In this document: piece after piece, positions 62,160-64,000 of the stretch
Layout: each line of letters starts with the position of its first letter
How positions within the stretch are numbered: the stretch's first letter is position 1
Assembly (NCBI RefSeq): GCF_013449725.1
Contig: NZ_JACCFF010000004.1
Coordinates: forward strand, 124,001 to 188,000
Length of the DNA: 64,000 bases
Origin: Mycobacteroides sp. LB1
GTDB taxonomy: Bacteria > Actinomycetota > Actinomycetes > Mycobacteriales > Mycobacteriaceae
Direction of reading: 5' to 3'
Made by a program: the position numbers and the translations under genes
Notes under the pieces: generated by a model
Databases searched by the model: none
Seen by the model: only the letters and a program-made list of their open reading frames with translations
What the model was told of the DNA's origin: nothing

Positions 62160-62597
62160 ATGGCCACTAGCGATACCCGGGAAATCGTCATCGAAGCGAC
62201 GCCCGAGCAGATCATGGATGTCATCGCCGATTTTGAGGTGCTGCCGAAATGGTCCTCGGCACACCAGAGTTCGGAAGTTCTCTCGACCGGGGCGGATGGC
62301 CGTCCCCACGAGGTGAAGATGAAGGTGAAGACGGCGGGTATCACCGACGAACAAACCGTCGCCTATACGTGGGGACCCCATACCGTCAGCTGGACGCTGG
62401 TGAAGGCCAGTCAGCAGCGCCGGCAGGACGGCAAGTACACGTTCACACCCAAGGGTGACAAGACGCACGTGACGTTCGAGCTGAGTGTCGACCCGCTGAT
62501 CCCGCTTCCCGGCTTCCTGCTGAAGCGGGCCATCAAGGGCGCTATGGAAACCGCGACCGATGGGCTCCGCAAGCAGGTTCTCGCCACCTATCGGTAG
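62160..62597 (+). CDS. SRPBCC (START-like) family protein
   Basis: 145 residues. Classic polyketide-cyclase-like opening: REIVIEATPEQIMDVIADFEVLPKWSS, then strands and a long C-terminal helix (LLKRAIKGAMETATDGLRKQV). Binds a hydrophobic ligand in a cavity; mycobacteria have many such proteins of unknown ligand. 28 bases after the SDR gene, so probably cotranscribed. Confidence 0.9.
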   Translation: MATSDTREIVIEATPEQIMDVIADFEVLPKWSSAHQSSEVLSTGADGRPHEVKMKVKTAGITDEQTVAYTWGPHTVSWTLVKASQQRRQDGKYTFTPKGDKTHVTFELSVDPLIPLPGFLLKRAIKGAMETATDGLRKQVLATYR

Positions 62598-62621
62598 GGC
62601 CTTTCTTTCCGGTGCGTCACC

Positions 62622-62652
62622 CTAGTATCGTTATTTCAAATATCGAAACTAG
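62622..62652. promoter_or_regulatory. Probable TetR operator
   Basis: CTAGTATCG (62622-62630) and CGAAACTAG (62644-62652) form an inverted repeat with one mismatch, directly upstream of the TetR gene at 62668. Confidence 0.55.
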
Positions 62653-62667
62653 TGGGACGGTCGGATA

Positions 62668-63243
62668 GTGGATAAACGCCAGGGCGGACGCCCCCGCGAT
62701 CCCGATAAGGACGACGCGGTGCGCGAGACGGTGCGCCAGATGCTCGCCGCCGAGGGCTATCAAGGCACAACCATCCCTGCGGTGGCGCGGGCCGCCGGAA
62801 TTGGTGCACCCACAATCTATCGGCGCTGGCCCACCCAGGCCGACATGGTGGAGAGTGCGATCGCCGACCGTCCCTGGCCTGTGGCCTTGGCCGATCGTGC
62901 CGAATTCCATGAATATCTACCCATTTTGGTGCGCGCCGTGGTCGAGTACTTCGCCGATCCGGCCACCCGTGCGGCGATGCCGGGACTCTTGGTCGAGTAC
63001 TACCGAGAACCAAGTCAGTACGCGGGCCTTGTGGAGCGCAGCGAAACACCGCTGCGTGAGGAATTCCGGGAGGCACACGCCGAGGCCGTCACCGCCGGGC
63101 GGTGCGCCGCCCAGCCTGGGCCCGACGCACTTTTCGACGCCATCGTGGGCATGGCGGTTTACCACGGCGTCCTTCGTGGTACGGCCGACGATGCGCTCGT
63201 CGAACAGATTCTTGGCGTGATCCACGCCGCCATCCGTTGTTAG
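62668..63243 (+). CDS. TetR-family transcriptional regulator
   Basis: 191 residues, GTG start. Helix-turn-helix in residues 28-52 (TIPAVARAAGIGAPTIYRRWPTQADMV). C-terminal domain of the TetR_C_16-like type (EEFREAHAEAVTAGRCA). Followed after 7 bases by an SDR gene, so it probably controls its own operon through the inverted repeat at 62622. Confidence 0.9.
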   Translation: MDKRQGGRPRDPDKDDAVRETVRQMLAAEGYQGTTIPAVARAAGIGAPTIYRRWPTQADMVESAIADRPWPVALADRAEFHEYLPILVRAVVEYFADPATRAAMPGLLVEYYREPSQYAGLVERSETPLREEFREAHAEAVTAGRCAAQPGPDALFDAIVGMAVYHGVLRGTADDALVEQILGVIHAAIRC

Positions 63244-63250
63244 GAGAAGC

Positions 63251-64000
63251 ATGAACCGAGAAACATTCGCAACCCTGTTCAACCTCACCGGGCGCACCGC
63301 CATCGTGACTGGAGGAACCCGCGGGATCGGACGCTCGATTGCCGAGGGATACATCTGCGCGGGCGCTAATGTCGTTGTGGCAAGCCGTAAATCGGAAGCA
63401 TGCGACGAGACGGTCGCGCATCTGCGCGCGCTGGGTGGACGGGCGCTGGGTGTCCCCACACACACCGGCGATATCGAGTCCCTGGAGCACTTGGTACAGG
63501 CCACCGTCGCGGAGTTCGGCGGTATCGACATCGTGGTGAACAACGCCGCCAATGCCCTCACCGAGCCGGTCGGTGCCTTCACGGTCGACGGGTGGGATAA
63601 GTCGTTCGGCGTGAATCTGCGTGGACCGGTGTTCCTCGTGCAGGCCGCACTCCCGCATCTGGTGGCCAGCAGGCATGCGGCGGTGCTCAACGTGGTGTCG
63701 GTGGGCGCCTTCATGTTTGGGCAGGGTGTCTCCATGTACTCGGCCGCCAAGGCTGCCCTCGTCTCGTATACCCGGTCGGCGGCGGCCGAGCTCGCCTCGC
63801 GGGGTGTGCGTGTGAACGCTCTCGCCCCCGGCGCCATCGATACCGACATGGTGCGCAAGACCGCGCCCGCCGAAGTGGAACGAATGGCCAACGCCAATCA
63901 CCTCAAACGGCTCGGACTCCCAGACGAAATGGTGGGCACCGCACTGCTTTTGACATCCGAAGCGGGTAGTTACATCACCGGCCAGACCATCATCGCCGAC
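63251..64000 (+). CDS. Short-chain dehydrogenase/reductase (3' end outside window)
   Basis: 250 codons visible, still open at the window edge. TAIVTGGTRGIGRSIAEGY nucleotide motif at residues 17-35, NNAAN near residue 99, YSAAKAA catalytic motif near residue 163 and ITGQTIIAD at the edge, which is the usual C-terminal DGG motif; the protein probably ends within a few codons. GGAG 6 bases upstream of ATG. Cotranscribed with the TetR gene. Confidence 0.9.
   Translation, partial: MNRETFATLFNLTGRTAIVTGGTRGIGRSIAEGYICAGANVVVASRKSEACDETVAHLRALGGRALGVPTHTGDIESLEHLVQATVAEFGGIDIVVNNAANALTEPVGAFTVDGWDKSFGVNLRGPVFLVQAALPHLVASRHAAVLNVVSVGAFMFGQGVSMYSAAKAALVSYTRSAAAELASRGVRVNALAPGAIDTDMVRKTAPAEVERMANANHLKRLGLPDEMVGTALLLTSEAGSYITGQTIIAD

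Noticed and set aside
1..64000. CRISPR arrays, insertion sequences, integrases, replication origins, rRNA
   Set aside because: Looked for regularly spaced repeats, transposase or integrase motifs and rRNA sequence; none seen.

Overview
The window is high-GC chromosome of a mycobacterium, most likely a rapid grower of the Mycobacteroides abscessus/chelonae type. Evidence: a PPE protein, an MspA porin, mycothiol synthase (mshD), acyl-ACP desaturase desA1, a cysteine-rich leader peptide of the mycobacterial type, and a gene order that follows M. tuberculosis Rv0808 to Rv0824c. There are no rRNA genes, no CRISPR array, no recognisable insertion sequence and no integrase. The species is an inference.

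Layout. (a) 1-827: the 3' part of purF. (b) 825-16729: an accessory block that separates purF from purM. It carries an AraC regulator, a MarR/SDR divergent pair, an epimerase, a complete dipeptide-type ABC importer, a secreted lipase, a TetR/amidase pair and a Rieske oxygenase with a DapB-like partner. (c) 16730-21124: conserved purM, DUF3073 gene, ygfZ-like gene, pabC-like gene, a small structured RNA with a 12-codon ORF, a 32-aa membrane ORF and a nitrobindin-like gene. (d) 21301-26833: a second inserted block with two small secreted proteins, a NarL-type two-component system, an MspA-type porin and two paralogous secreted proteins. (e) 26926-42387: a conserved core with sseC2, cysA2, DUF4395 gene, Cys leader, thiX, lmeA, glnR, mshD, pstS-pstC-pstA-pstB, a frameshifted quinone oxidoreductase, phoU, an LCP protein, dus and desA1. 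(f) 42602-52533: accessory genes, including a TetR with two DUF2236 paralogues, membrane proteins, SDR, AraC/hydrolase pair and an MFS transporter. (g) 52605-53120: tRNA-Lys, tRNA-Glu, tRNA-Asp, tRNA-Phe. (h) 53310-58509: a tRNA-adjacent variable locus with a Hint-containing polymorphic toxin with a GH-E-like nuclease tip, an ankyrin immunity protein, a displaced duplicate toxin tail and two further immunity-like genes. (i) 58510-64000: a Zur-box-controlled histidine-rich PPE-PPW protein, a VOC pseudogene, an esterase, SDRs, SRPBCC and TetR.

How genes work together. Sulfur handling (leader peptide, DUF4395, thiosulfate sulfurtransferase, SseC2, thioredoxin-like ThiX) lies beside redox-thiol synthesis (mshD) and nitrogen control (glnR). 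Phosphate uptake (Pho box, pstSCAB, phoU) follows directly. The most unusual parts are the toxin/immunity cassette with signs of cassette exchange, the RNA at 20279-20403, and the zinc-control site in front of a His-rich PPE gene.
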